From: Chamaea fasciata
Taxonomy: Eukaryota; Chordata; Aves; Passeriformes; Sylviidae
Direction: 5' to 3'
DNA length: 64,000 nt
Assembly (NCBI GenBank): GCA_029207755.1
Contig: JARCOQ010000016.1
Span: 5,938,501 to 6,002,500, forward strand
The position numbers were made by a program, and so were the translations under genes. Below the pieces are notes generated by a model, which saw nothing but the letters and a program-made list of their open reading frames with translations, did not search any database and was not told where the DNA came from. Each line of letters starts with the position of its first letter. Within the stretch, counting starts at the first letter, position 1. Positions 47,901-64,000 of this stretch are shown in pieces.

Positions 47901-48900
47901 AATATATATATAAATATATAATTATATACATTTTATCGTACAGATTTTTCGTAAAAAAGAAAAAAAAATAATTTTTTTTCCAAGTTTGATACTGTAAATC
48001 TTTATTAAAAGAAATTGCCAGTCCAGGGCTCCCTGGGTGGTGACCTGGAGGGGAATGAAATGTCCTGGCTAAACTTCCACAGAGGGATCAGAATTGCAAG
48101 GTAACGTGGAGGGAGGAATGACCCGAAAGCTGTTGATCGCGTTGGAGACCCAGCTCCTCCACCCTCCTCCCTGGAGGGCCCTCCAGCTTGGGGTTGTCGC
48201 GTTGCATTCCTCTGAGGTTCGGTTTGTTTCTGTTGTGTTTTATTATTTTGTTTTGTTTTGTTGTGGTTTTTTTTCTTTTTTCTCTCCGTCCTGCACTTGC
48301 CAGCCTGACACCCAGGGCGAGCGTGGCGTGGGGAGCTGGTGACGTGGGACGCGTCCCCGCAGCCGCCCCTCCCGCGCGTCCCTCTGCTGCAGTACTTTGG
48401 ATGCCGGGGCTCCCTTCTCTGCCCCTCTTAGTTTGTCCCCCTGAGCCTGCTGAGGAGGAGTGGGGGCTCTCAGTTTTGGGTGCTGGGATCCTCTCCCCTG
48501 GGCCTGGCCTTTCTTTGGTTGCTCCCCATTCGCAGTGTGAACCGAGGGCTGGGCGGGAAGGCAGGAGAAGACGAAAGCGTCACGCAGGGACCGGGAAGGG
48601 ACACCTCTGTTCTCATAGACATGTTTGCTGTGCTCTCTGTCGGGAGTTGGGGAACCTTTCCCTCCAGGGCAGCTCCAGATCCCTTTGAAACAAGGCAGCG
48701 TCTCTGCTCCTGCCCAACTCTGCTGGGAGGAGACTGAAAAGTGCAGAGACCTGGGTGCCACGGCAGGGAGGGACAAGGCACTGGGCTGGGGCAGAGACAA
48801 GCTGTGCCACGGGATGGCTCAGACCCGGGGAGGAGGAGAAGGTGGCAGTTTTTTTTTTCTCTCTCGAATCATTTAAACTTCATTGTCATGATTGTTTTTA

Positions 48901-48970
48901 TTTAAAAAAAAGAAAAAAAAAGAAAAAAAAAGAAAAAAAGGGGGGGGAAAGGAAAAAAAAAAGAAACAAA
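48901..48970. repeat. A-rich tract with regular G interruptions
   Basis: Blocks of about eight or nine A residues are separated by single G bases, then a G run, then more A. This is a simple repeat inside the presumed MAFK 3' UTR. Confidence 0.85.
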
Positions 48971-49187
48971 ACAAAACCGAAAAACTTTTGTAATGTGGAT
49001 TTGTTTTCCTTCGTCTGTATTTCAGTCTGCTGGGGTGTTTCTGTAGATGGTGGATACTTGCTTTCATTTTTTTAATGATAGAAGTCTTCTGTTTTAAGTT
49101 GTTTTTTATCACCAGCTCATTCTATCCTCTGTGGTTACTCAGTAATTTCATTTCAATATTTATTTTTGTGCTGCTTTTTTATTATAA

Positions 49188-49193
49188 AATAAA
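49188..49193 (+). terminator. MAFK polyadenylation signal, proximal
   Basis: AATAAA lies in an AT-rich stretch about 4.25 kb after the MAFK stop codon. Confidence 0.5.
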
Positions 49194-49333
49194 TTATTGA
49201 TATACCAAGCAATGTGGATTCCTGTTTGTAAGGCGAATAGCCCTGTGTATGTGTCCATTACTTCTCTTGACAGCCACAACGTAATTTATTGCTGTAAATT
49301 TAGCTGCAGTGACTGGTTTTTTTGTACCTTTCC

Positions 49334-49339
49334 AATAAA
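49334..49339 (+). terminator. MAFK polyadenylation signal, distal
   Basis: AATAAAG occurs after a TTTGTACCTTTCC context and is followed about 25 bases later by GT/T-rich sequence. This is the better candidate for the main MAFK cleavage site. Another AATAAA is at 49902-49907. Confidence 0.55.
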
Positions 49340-49909
49340 GCATTTTCTGGTTTCAGACTTGCCCTGGTCTATGGTCAGCGTTTTGGAGCCTGAATTGATC
49401 TTCAGTGGAGTGTTTTCCTCGGGTTTTTTTGCTGCCTGTCCCCAGTGCAGCACCCGGCTGGCAGTGGTGCTGCGGTGAGCGATGTGTTTTTTGGAGGCAG
49501 GCTGGGCTAAGGCGAGTGGGATGGCAGCTTGGGCTTTGGCAATCATCTGACCCAGCCTCCTGGAGCCCATTTCAGCCTTGCTGTGGTGCTTTCTTGGAAC
49601 ACTTGGAATGTGCTCCAGGGATAGCTCTTGTCCGAGCTGTTTCTCAGGTCCATCCCATGCTCAGTGTGTATTTGTTCCTAACGCAGGGGCTCTGTCTTTG
49701 TGCACAATCAGTGGGTGTCTGTGTTAGCACAAGCAGGACTGACAGCTCAGCAGGCACCTGCCTGCAGTTGTGATGCTGAGCAAAGCCACTTGTGGCTTGG
49801 AGACACTGTGACCTGTCTTGAAGTGCTAGAGAGAGACACTCCTCTCTCTTCCTTTGGGTTGTGAAATATCCCTTCATGGTTTCCGTGTGTGACTTCTTGT
49901 GAATAAACT

Positions 49910-52360
49910 GCTTTAACCCCTTACATAAATACTTCATCTTTTTGCTTTTCCCTGTTGGGGCTTTTCAAAAGGTGGTACCTTGTGCCAGTGAGCTTTCAGG
50001 GGTTGTGTTGGCTTTAATTCCCTATTTCGAGTGGTCGAGTTTCTTGAGGGAACAGCTGAAGGGGGTAAAACACTTGGCCTGTGTTGAGGCAGTAGGCTGG
50101 AGATAGATGGGTGTGTTGGCCAAAGCTGGAATTAAGAGGTAGGGCAAAGTGGAGAGGAGCAGGGCTGAAAGGCTTTGTGTGTCAGCAGGTAATGGATGGT
50201 CATTAGGTGGGGCCAGGCAGGCTTGGCTGAGCAGGCATGTGGATGAAGCCTGGGGCTGATGGCAGTCTGCGCTGAGCAAAAACAGCATGATCAGCTCCTT
50301 TGGCTCCTGCCTGGAGTCACTGCAGCGAGGACAGTGGAGGGGACAGGGAGGTGTGCCAGTGTGACCCTTGGAGGGATGGAGGAGGATAAGTTCAGGAGGA
50401 AAAGGGTATCAGGGATGGGCCAAGTGAAGGTTCAGAAGTGAAAGGAAACTCGGTGTTCACCGTGCACAGGGGAGGAGCATAGAAGGTCTCTGTGAACAGC
50501 GTGGTAAAAGCACAAATCCTGCTCTCTGCCGCATGTCTGGCAGTCCGGTGCCTGTCAGCAGCTGGGCCCAGGGACTTGGTGAGTGCTAGCACCCAAAAAA
50601 AAGAAGTGTCTATCTCTAACTAGGTGCTGTGCAGCGAGCAGCCATGCGTGAGAGCTGCCTCTGCTGTGGTGCCAGCGGATGCCTTCCTTCCCTTCGGCTT
50701 TTAGGCAGGTCATCCTGAGCTCCTGCAGGTGTAGTGGTAGGGTGTGCCCTGTGACAATCATCCCTGCCATGAGTGGGGTGTAAACCTGCCTGATCCAAGC
50801 CCAAAAAGCACCAGGAGATCCGATAGCTGCAGCTCAGCCTTGTCCTTGGGGAAAGCCCGAGGACAAGTGACAACGGGAAAACAAATCTGCCGACCACCGG
50901 AGCCTGCTGCTGGCAGTGAGAGACGCCTGTTCCTCCCGGGCTGCCTGCTGGCGTGGCTCCAGGCACAGCAGGCTCCTGTGTAGGTCACCCGTGTGCTCGC
51001 CGCCAGCTTTCCCCGTGTCCTTGTTGCGGAGGTGGAGGAGACGTGTTAGAGGAGACCGTGTCCAGCCTACAACACTGCTGGCATTTCCATTCCCCGTGGA
51101 TGCCTTTTGACAGCTTAAGGGTTTGAGGGCAGTGACAGCACCCAGCCTGAGCCATCAGCTCTTGCCTCTCTCCCCTCTCCAAGAAGACGGACGAGCAGGA
51201 GGCCCAGCTCGCGCCGGCTGGAGCAGGGAGGGTGCCTGCTGTTGCCATCGCGGCAGCCAGCTGGTGTCCAGCCCAGCACGGCTCCTTCAGGCTGGTATCA
51301 CACTGCTGACTTGCATGAGTCACAGCTGACTTTTTTTTTTTTCTTCTCCCTTCCTTGTTTGGCTTGCAAGAAAGATCTGTTTTACATATAATACAGTAAT
51401 CAGGGCTTGACATAAATAGGCAAATGTTATTGTCTGCAGTGGGAATTGCACCTGCTGGCAGAGCAATGGAGGCAGCCCATTATGCACCGGAGTCGATCAT
51501 TTGTGCAATGAAGTACAACCACAGTTCTTGCTGTGTTCTTGTGCAAGTCTTTATCTCAGCGTCTGCGAGTGCGCCAGCAGATGTGCCATCATCACCTTTG
51601 CAGTCTGTCCTCGCCCCAGGAGCCAGAGCAGCCTCTGTTCCTGCAGCTGTGGCTGCCTGCTCCCAGAGGGGTGAAGACCAAGATGTTCAGCTGAGATGTC
51701 CCTGCTTCAGTGCTGGCTGCATTACAAAGCCGAGCAGCCTTGCCCCTGAGTACTGAGGCTGCACTTTCTATGCAGGACAGTCTTGCTCCCAGGATGTGCA
51801 GGATCCTGGATGAATGCCTGGATGTGCAGAGCATCTGGCTCTTGTTTATGGACCTTATTGCAGAAGTGGCCACAGTCTCACTGGCTGAGCAGATAGATAC
51901 AAGCAGTGCTCCTTTGGACCAGAGGGACTTGCAGGGCTGGCTGAACTATAGGTTGCTCATGTGGAGTCTGGGTTGTAGCACGGTAAGATTTCTCCAGCAA
52001 TAATAATAAATAGAGCTTGTCTTGTTGGTGTTGGACTCTGGGCTTAGCTTATCTAAACCGGATCCAGCACCTCTGAACCACTGCATCCACAGCTTGGGCG
52101 AGGGTTGGAAGAAGTGCTCTGCAAAGAGAGGAAGCGAGAGACACGCACGTTCTTTGTGGAGTCAAAAAGATGAGCACAAATCCTGTAGGAATGCCAAAAT
52201 GTGCAGGATGCTGCGTGTGCAGGTATTTCTGCTGGGCCAGCATTGAGGGGCAGGGAGGACGTTAAGCTTAAGAGCATCAGCATTATAGCAGGAACAGGCA
52301 GATCGTGGGCTTTGCTTGCTGAGCTCAGTGAAAACGCTCGCTTGCTCTGTGCTAGAAACT
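49910..52360. other. Intergenic gap between convergent MAFK and TMEM184A
   Basis: No gene, RNA or ordered repeat is recognised here. A TGAGTCA AP-1 core lies near 51316 beside a T run, and unique AT-richer sequence follows at 51360-51560. This could be regulatory, but nothing proves it. Confidence 0.5.
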
Positions 52361-52364
52361 GCTG

Positions 52365-52370
52365 TTTATT
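52365..52370 (-). terminator. Candidate polyadenylation signal of TMEM184A
   Basis: AATAAA on the minus strand lies about 1.37 kb past the TMEM184A stop. It is the only clear minus-strand signal I saw in that interval, so the 3' UTR would be about 1.4 kb. Confidence 0.4.
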
Positions 52371-53734
52371 AGAAAAAGAAATAAATAATTTTCTGTTGTG
52401 ATTTACATTTTGCAGCTTAAGAGCAGGGAATAAAAAGATCCAAATTCTATGATTTGTGTTTAAAAGGGCTCCAAGCCTTATCCACTGGTTTGTTTCTCAC
52501 ATGACTGCAAATCTGAGGCTGTAGATTTGCCTTCATCCTTCCACTAGCCAGCTACCATCCCAGACAACAGCCCAACCAGTGCCTAAGTTAATTCCCAGGG
52601 ATCACCTCATTAACAGGAGAATAGAAATTGGACTAAAAATTAGGGAAGAAAGGAGAAGTCCTAACAAAAGGATGTGAGCTTGCCATCACTGATATGAGGA
52701 GCATCCCTCCATAAAGTCTTCCCTTGCCTGTGGTCTTGCCCCAGCCAAGATACGGCAACATCCTTCAGCACTTCTCTCTCCTCACCATGGTCACCCAGCT
52801 GGGCTCAGCTCCTGCTTGCCTTCCCACAGGTCAGGCAAAGCCCAGGGATGGGGAGTAGTGAAGGGTTAGGAGGAACAGACAGTTCTCAGTAAGTGAATTC
52901 CTACCACCACCAGTCACAGTCTGGTTCCCTAATAAAGATTCTGATAAGGAAGCTGGAATCCCTTTTAACTTCTGATCTGTTCAGAGATAAACGGGTTTAG
53001 ACATAAACAAGCACTTCTGTCACTGGCAGCTCTCAGAAATGCAGCTGCAGACCTCTGGTTAGTCCCAGTGAGGTCCTGCCACACTCCCGGGGGAGTTACT
53101 TGGACAGCTGCATCCACATCTGGAGGGAGAAGAGGATGACTTACTCTTTCTCCATGGTAAAGGTCTTTTGCATACCTCTATAAGCTTTGCTGTGAGAAGG
53201 AGAGGGGGAAAGATGTAAAAATAAGGAATGACGTCTTTCAACCTTTACCGGGTTTTGAGGTGAAGTGAAGTCACCTTCCTGGGCTGTTTTTCTCCACGGA
53301 GCCCTTAGAGATCATTTTTTACTCAAATTGGGAGAAACTAGAGCAGAACTGTGCTGAGAAAAGCATTTCTCTCAGGCCTCAGCACTGCATGGAGGTAAGA
53401 GGAGGGCGAGGGCAGCTGGTCTCTCCTGCACTCTGGCTCCCCTCGCTGCCTGGCATCCCCCAGCATTGGCACAGGGCTGGCAGAGAGACAGTGGGGCAGC
53501 AAAGCCCAGGCTGCAACATAGGGTCCAACACGGCTCCATCCATGACAGCAGAAGCTGACACTATTTGACTTAACCTTTTCTGGGTTATTGCATCTTCCCT
53601 CTGAGAGACTGGCTTTTTGGAAAGAGTTCCTGACTTCTCAGTACTCTGATTAGCCCAGGCTGTCTCAGCCTCAAGACACCTGCCCTTTGCATGGGTTAAA
53701 ACCTCTTCAGTGTCAGTGTCTCTTCTGATACCTC

Positions 53735-58031
<4,297 letters not shown>

Positions 58032-59379
58032 CTGCAGGGAGAGAGAGGAAAGGGGAGTGGTGCAGGAAGGCAGGAGCGAGGTAAGCTGGTGACAGGGAAG
58101 GTCCCAGCAGATTTCCCAGCCCACACAGCATGTACAAACCTCCTGTGAGGTTTAGCTCCTCCTCGGGGTTTTTCCAGGGTGTCCCTCACCCAAACCAGCC
58201 CCTTTGCCATGATTTGGTCTGCTTCTCCCAGCAGGAAAATGCAAATATCCTTCAAGAGCAGGCCCTCTTTTCCCTGAGGATGTCTATGCAGCTCCCATGT
58301 CTCCCAAAAGATACACTTCTTCTGAGCTTTGGTCCTTGCTTTTTCAGGAATAACTCCCACTTGAAAGGGATTGATCTGTACATATTTGCGCCCCTGTGAG
58401 TTCATACTTGTGGCTCAGGACCCTTTTCCATCAGAAACCAGAGACTTAGGGGTTAAACCAATCTCTCACCCAGGATAATAAAGAGTCCCTTACCAACAAG
58501 CCATCAGGACACTTGTGTCATCTTCCTTGGGAGCCCAGAAAACACCAGGTCCCCCCCTAAATTTGGCTCCTTTCATCATGTGTGGCCTGCTGGGAGCAAA
58601 GCCTGGGGCTGCTTAAGAAACCAGACATTTGGTGTCACCCACACTCTTCACTCAGCTATTTTGGGATTGTGGGGGTGTCAGTGTGCCAGTAGTGCCAACC
58701 CCAAGACCTGAAGGACAGCCAGCGGTCCCTCCTGCACCCAAATTAAGCACAAGGGAGCGAGCCTGCCATGCCAGAGGCAGAGCTGCGGCCCTTTGGGGAT
58801 GCTGGATTGCTGTGGCATCTCCCTGCTCGGTGTGTGCTCCTGGAAGCTGGCTGCCCCAAGGCACTGAGCATTCCTGGTGCAGAGGGTGGCTGGGCATATG
58901 GACACCGTGTACCCTGCGGCTCCAGACAGCAAGGACCTAATAATAAGCAATTATTTATAGGGCAGCTTCATATCTCAAGGCCAACAGATGCATAAACTGC
59001 CATGTTTGGGTTCTTTTTCTGCTAATCTATGGAAAGCTGCTTTTTCCCAAGAATAACAATAGGGTTTAAAAAACCAACAACCTGCAAGCTGAACTCTAAC
59101 AATATAGATGCTTCTCAGTGCACTGTTAATAACAAATATTTTAGCTGCTCAGTAACTATCACCTGGGGTAAAACTGTAAGCATGAACCAGAGAGAAGCAG
59201 AAAAATATCTGCCATAGATAAAAGTGGTGGGGAATGACCTCGGTCCAATTAAACACTGAAAACAAACCAAAGGAAGAGCTGACCCCGCGGCTCCCTATTC
59301 TGCCCTGTCACCGAACCCCAACCTCACAGGAGAGGAAACTCAGCTGGTGTCAGATCAACAGCCCTAAAAATACCTTTGC

Positions 59380-59620
59380 CCGGCTCCGCCTGGCAGGAGT
59401 CGCGCGTAAGCGGAGATGCCCGGGCGGCAGCTGGCGGGGCCCCAGGAGCTCACCCCGGAGTACCCGAGCGGGGAAGCGGAGCCGGAGCTGCTGCGGGGAC
59501 AGCGCGGCCGATAGTGTTACACGGGCAGCAGGGAGCCGCGTTCTTCCTCCCTGCCACCGTCCTGTGGTCCTGCCCCGGCCAGCAGGAAAAAGGATCCCGG
59601 GAAAGCCGGGGCGGGATCTG
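59380..59620 (-). promoter_or_regulatory. CpG-rich patch upstream of TMEM184A
   Basis: CpG-dense sequence lies about 1.4 kb upstream of the TMEM184A start. It may be a promoter, but no obvious donor defines a first exon. Confidence 0.35.
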
Positions 59621-60919
59621 GTCTTTGGACAGGCTTGGATGCTGCCGGACCTGCCTTTGTAAACATTAACAGGAGCACGGAGATAGCTCGTGGCACAGGG
59701 AGGGAGATGAGAGTCCGGCTGTGCCCCGTTCCCCAATCACTCCTCACTCTTTCTGGAGGCTGCCCTGCTGCTGGCTGGGGCTAAATGGCTGGATTTGGCC
59801 ACGCTTTGCCTCTGCCAGAGTATCATGACAGAGCAGGATTGAAAGCTCACTCTTTCTAGCTGTGCTTTTCTAGTCACTTTTCTAAGGATCCAGCTTACTC
59901 CCCAAGACATTGCAGAGAGCTGTGCTCTTCAACAGATCCATTTATTCTGTTTTCAACCCAGTGCTGTGCCACAGACGCTTGGCCCAAGATACCCTATCTC
60001 CTATTAACTTTCCCGGTGTGAGCACAGTGGCACCAACAGCCAGTCCTGGCAGCCTCCCCGACATTGTCACGCTCTGAACATGGCAGAGCAAGTCATTAAG
60101 AGCAAAAGCCTCGGTGCCGCTCCGAGACAGGGCTCCCAGCTCCATAGGTAATTAGATCCCGGCCGTGCAAGGTAGTCAGGCAATCCAATGCAGTTAGAGA
60201 GCCATTTGCTTCCAAAACAAAGGCAGCAAGGAGACACCGGGAATAATATCAGCTGCAAAATTCAGCTCGATGGGACTGAGCCATATCCAATCTGTCTGTT
60301 TTCAGACACCTTGCAGGTACCTGCCATAACTGTGTCTACCTGTTACACACACTCCCTGGGATATTAGATGCTAAGTGAGAACTGAGAAGATAAACTGAGA
60401 AGTGAAGCTTGTGTTCAGACAGGCCACCTGCAAATGGGGCTTTTCACCTTGCCAGGTATTCCCGTCCATCTGCAGGCTGCCAGAGCCTGACTCCCAGCTC
60501 ACATCCCTCCCTGTGTCCTGCAGCACCTAGGACAAATCCCTATCTGGGGGGCAGCCCCCTGTGGGGCGAAGCAAATCAACAGGGAAAGGTGAGCCCTCGC
60601 AGTCCCCCAGCAGTGCCTCTGAGATCCCTGATCCACATCCCGGAGAGGGGAGCATCCAGGCTTAGCCTCACCAGAGCAGGAGACATGCCTTTCCTCCTGA
60701 TTGCTTTCAGATAAAGCCAGGACTCTCGGGTTATTTATGGGAGACCAGCCTCTCCACACCACCATCAGGCCACTCAGGAGGAAGGACCTACAACACACAG
60801 CCACAAATCGCGGCAGGGCAGCACCGAGCCCTCCCTGAAGCCCATCTGGAGGAGTGGATGACGCAGGCAAAGGGCTCTTAGAGGAGGCTCTGCCCTCCCA
60901 GCGGTTTCCACAGGTGCTC

Positions 60920-61560
60920 AGAACCAATGGCTGAGTCAACCCTGATTTGTGGGGTTTCCCCCAGCTGCTGTGTACCCCCCGGGCCCCCACTCACCCTTTG
61001 GGGCTCCTCCGGGAGGGATTCTGGCTGCCGTGCTCCTGCCTCTGCATCCCCCGTGCCCTCCTCCACCTGCACCTCTGGAGACTCCTCCTCCGGACACCGT
61101 CCCAGCCCTGCCCGCCTGCTGGCCGCGGGCCCTGCGGCTGCCCCAGTTACCCTCGCTGTTCCCACCAGTGCCCCACTCGCCTTGGGCCCCGTCAGCGTCC
61201 CACTCTCCCTGCCAGTACCTTACTCGCCCTCGCTGCTCCCCGAGTCCCACTAGCGCTCCACTGGCCCTTGCTGTGCCCCGCTGGCGCCCCGCTTACCTTA
61301 CCAGCACCCCCTCGCTGTGCCCGGCTCACCCTGCCAGCGCCCTCCCTGCGCCCCGGGCCCCGCGGGAGCCGGAGCAGCAGGTCGGGCTTTGTCTCCCGCA
61401 GAAAAGCTACCCAACTTACCTTTCCAGTCCGCCGCGCTCGGCACCCACGCCCGCAAAGCAAACACGGATGGAAAGCCGCGGCGCTGCCCGACGCCGCTGC
61501 CCCCCACCCAGCACACGTCCTGCGGCCAAGGGCAAGAGCTCTGCCTGGGTGGCAGAGGCA
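60920..61560 (-). promoter_or_regulatory. CpG/C-rich island, candidate TMEM184A first exon and promoter
   Basis: This C-rich, CpG-containing island holds a textbook minus-strand donor, GGAAAG|GTAAGT, ending at 61420. It could end a non-coding TMEM184A exon spliced to the acceptor at 58032. A weaker donor is near 60990. The plus strand has repeated 'gcccc' phrases of low complexity. Assignment is by position only. Confidence 0.4.
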
Positions 61561-63140
61561 GCTTTCCCAGCAACTGGGAATTAATTTCTACCTGGAGGAG
61601 AGCGATGACTAAAAGGCAGACAGCTGGTGGCACCTTGTGCCTGTTGTTTGGACAGGCCTCCCCCTTGGTTTACTGTGCAGCAGAGAGGAGCAAAGTCGAA
61701 GGACCAATTGCTCGTGCTCTAATTTATCGCACGCAGAAAGGCAGCAAGGTAAGTCTGTCCTGGCTCTGAGCATCAAATCAGAGAGGTTTCCACGTCCTTT
61801 CCTCACCCACCGTCCTGTGCAGACCGGGTGGCACATACACAGCCAGGAAATGAAGGTGCTTAACTTGTGCCTGGCATTTAGGTAGTAACACTCAGCTCTT
61901 TGGGGCACAGACGTGGTGTATCACCACTGTATCACCACAGTGGAAGATGCAATTTCCATCCAATTTGCTTATTCATGTATGTTTTCCACAAGCTGCTCAA
62001 GCTATGGACACAGGGAGAGCACCAGTTTTGTGTCAGAAGAGAATCCCTACTAGCAAATCAAGATTGACAATAACTAATTCCACATGCCTCTCTCAGCCTT
62101 CCTAGACAAAAAAAAGGGAAGTGTAAAAGAGGAAAAATTTATAGTTCTGGCAGATGCGAATCTTTGATTCTTGGAAGCACAGTTTTGAAAATTATTTTTA
62201 GATGAAGTTTCTTGTCAAGGGCAGCTGGAAGCCTGCAGTGTTTGAATGTATTTTTAAAAAGGAGTTTCATTTCTCATAATCCTTTTAAATGCTGTAAATA
62301 ACCCTTACTCCAGAGAAGAGTCCTTTCAAAATCCATTTTCTGCTTTTCTACTTCAGGGGAATTTTTTTAACAACAGAAGTGACCTGGCAGCTGGATCACC
62401 ATGGGTTAGGCACAGGCTCTGTGCTGATTCTGCTGTACCAACTGGTCTTAGCACAACTCCTCCCTGCCCAGAATCCAAGACCTGGCCTCTGTCTGTGCTG
62501 TCAAGTTCATAAGTGACAAAAGTGTGTAACAGCTCACTTAAAAATTTACTACTTGTTGTTTATTACAAGAGGTAAAAACAAATGTGCTTTCCAAGCAAAA
62601 GGCAAAAGTTTGGCTATTAATCTCTGCATCAGCTCATACAACTTAATCTGACAGTTTTTGTAAATGACTTGGCAGAAACAACCCTATGTAACCCCCAGAC
62701 CCTCTGTTCCCACATCTCCTAAGACAGATGTTCATTGCAGGTGATCAGCCCATGGATGTTGTTTCTCTGATGTGTTGGTAGCATGTAATCCATTGGCAGA
62801 GATTACTTTCTCACCACTATTTTGGGTTTCTGTCTTCCATTCTGACATCACCTTTCATGAAATTTGCAGAGCATCATTATCTGCCTCTCTTTAAAATCAA
62901 AGTAGAAAATTAATTCAGACTACATCCAGAAAGGAATGGACATAAGGACAAAGCAGCCATCTAGGACTCATTTCCTTAAAAAAGGCAAGAAAATCTTTCC
63001 CATTATACAACTGTTGATTTTTTTTTTTTAATCAGTGCTTGTATTTCAATTCAAGTGATTCTCACAGAGAAAAAAAAAACCCCAAAAAACCAAACCAAAC
63101 CAAAAAAAAAAAAAAAAACCAACCCAAAAAAACACTAGGT
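61560..63140. other. Intergenic, no gene recognised
   Basis: AT-richer unique sequence. I see no exon with family resemblance, no RNA gene and no clear repeat until the A/C-rich tract at about 63066. Confidence 0.55.
63066..63135. repeat. A-rich tract with CC interruptions
   Basis: A low-complexity stretch of A runs broken by 'ccc' and 'cc' lies just beyond the presumed 3' end of PSMG3. Confidence 0.8.
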
Positions 63141-63164
63141 AAAATTTGATTTGACAATGTTTCT

Positions 63165-63170
63165 TTTATT
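63165..63170 (-). terminator. Candidate polyadenylation signal of PSMG3
   Basis: AATAAA on the minus strand lies about 375 bases after the PSMG3 stop codon. Confidence 0.5.
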
Positions 63171-63542
63171 CTCTCAGCAGTGGGTGTTCCCACTTTGTGG
63201 TAGGGCACAGCTACAGAGCTTGGCATCTGCTGCTCCTCTGGACACATGCGCAGAGCAGAGCCCTTTCCCAAATAAATGACCCACCCAACATGATAAAAGT
63301 AGCACTTTTCTCCTATGTTGAGACAACTGATCTCGTCTCACTGTCTTCATGGACTTGCAAACCTGTCCCAGTAACAAAACCCACAAATCTTCTACACAGT
63401 AGAGAAAAATTCATGAAATTCCTCAGGACGTCCAAAACCACCACAAAGACATTCCATCATTTTCATTTCTTAGTCCTTTTTAAATAGGTGGTGATGAGTC
63501 ATGGACTCAAGATCATTTCCTTGAATCCAGATGGCACAAACT

Positions 63543-63695
63543 TCACCACACTTGGCAACTTCGGATCACTTCTCGTAGAGCCTGTATTCCTTCCACGGTC
63601 TTGTCCTTTAAAGCCATGGCGAGGAGAACAGGTTTGTTCCCAGCTTCCTGCGACACGAATGCCACCAGGTTTTTGGCACAAACATGGACGAGGGG
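63543..63695 (-). CDS. PSMG3: Proteasome assembly chaperone 3, last coding exon (partial gene)
   Basis: Translation gives 50 codons plus stop, beginning PLVHVCAKNLVAFVSQEAGN and ending REVIRSCQVW. This matches the C-terminal part of PSMG3 (PAC3), which pairs with PSMG4 to guide 20S proteasome alpha-ring assembly. The acceptor (TTTTCAG|CCC) is at 63696-63697 and the frame enters in phase 0. The first coding exon, which would hold the N-terminal half, is not found between 63700 and 64000 and should lie past the right edge. Position next to TMEM184A agrees with conserved vertebrate gene order. Confidence 0.93.
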   Translation of the reverse strand, partial: PLVHVCAKNLVAFVSQEAGNKPVLLAMALKDKTVEGIQALREVIRSCQVW

Positions 63696-64000
63696 CTGAA
63701 AAGCAAAGGGATACAGATGTACATTCCTACAGGTGGGAGAGTCCTCCTGCAGGAGTTAGGAGAGGAAAAGCCCTGGAGTGACGTGGAGAACCTGTTGATC
63801 CTGGACTCAGCCTGAGTCGATGTTTACTGAGCAATTCCAACATGGTCAGCAAAGGCAAACCATGGGACAGAGAACTTTAGAAAGCACTTTCTCAATCAGT
63901 TTAAAAGGGAAGAGTTTGGTCCCGCGTGTGTGTGCCAGCCACCCACACCAGCCTGAAACAACTTCACTGGAGCTGCACTTGAATTGAGTTCAGCACTGTC

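Larger units (their letters stand above)
44938..49345 (+). other. MAFK: MAFK 3' UTR
   Basis: Sequence after the MAFK stop contains no convincing reading frame. It has AT-rich and T-rich segments typical of a long 3' UTR, including an AT-rich block at 45590-45640 and another at 47880-47980. Mammalian MAFK also has a long 3' UTR. The end is inferred from the polyadenylation signals at 49188 and 49334. Confidence 0.6.

Overview
The window looks like part of a bird genome. Its repeats are chicken-repeat-1 (CR1) LINE 3' ends with the typical ATTCTATGATTCT-like tail. Introns are short with GT-AG splice sites, promoters are CpG-rich, and gene density is high, as on avian microchromosomes. The gene order INTS1, MAFK, TMEM184A, PSMG3 is the vertebrate block I recall from human 7p22, with an extra alpha-glucosidase gene between INTS1 and MAFK. 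Species cannot be named from the sequence alone.

Layout. Positions 230-20511 (minus) hold the first 36 coding exons of INTS1, the scaffold subunit of the nuclear Integrator complex. They read in one frame for 1743 codons; the C-terminal part lies beyond the left edge. After a CR1 remnant and a small degenerate repeat, 21592-30680 (minus) holds a complete 19-coding-exon glycoside hydrolase family 31 gene of 926 residues. It resembles lysosomal acid alpha-glucosidase (GAA), keeps every catalytic residue checked, and is predicted to be a type II membrane protein with a tyrosine sorting motif in its short tail. A CpG island at about 31.5-32.0 kb is its likely promoter.

From about 34.9 kb to 49.3 kb (plus) lies MAFK: a CpG-island non-coding first exon, an 8 kb intron with several recognisable transcription factor sites, a tiny coding exon (12 codons), and a final exon with the bZIP domain and a roughly 4.3 kb 3' UTR. 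Convergent to it, 53735-58031 (minus), is complete TMEM184A (8 coding exons, 422 residues). The last coding exon of PSMG3 (minus) sits at 63543-63695; its first exon is beyond the right edge.

These are not an operon and share no single pathway. Points most worth checking: an acceptor site of INTS1 exon 31 that appears to be made from antisense CR1 sequence, a seven-copy five-residue repeat inside the INTS1 coding region, the membrane-anchored GAA-like paralogue at an unusual locus, and a set of MARE/AP-1, RFX and MEF2 sites in MAFK intron 1.
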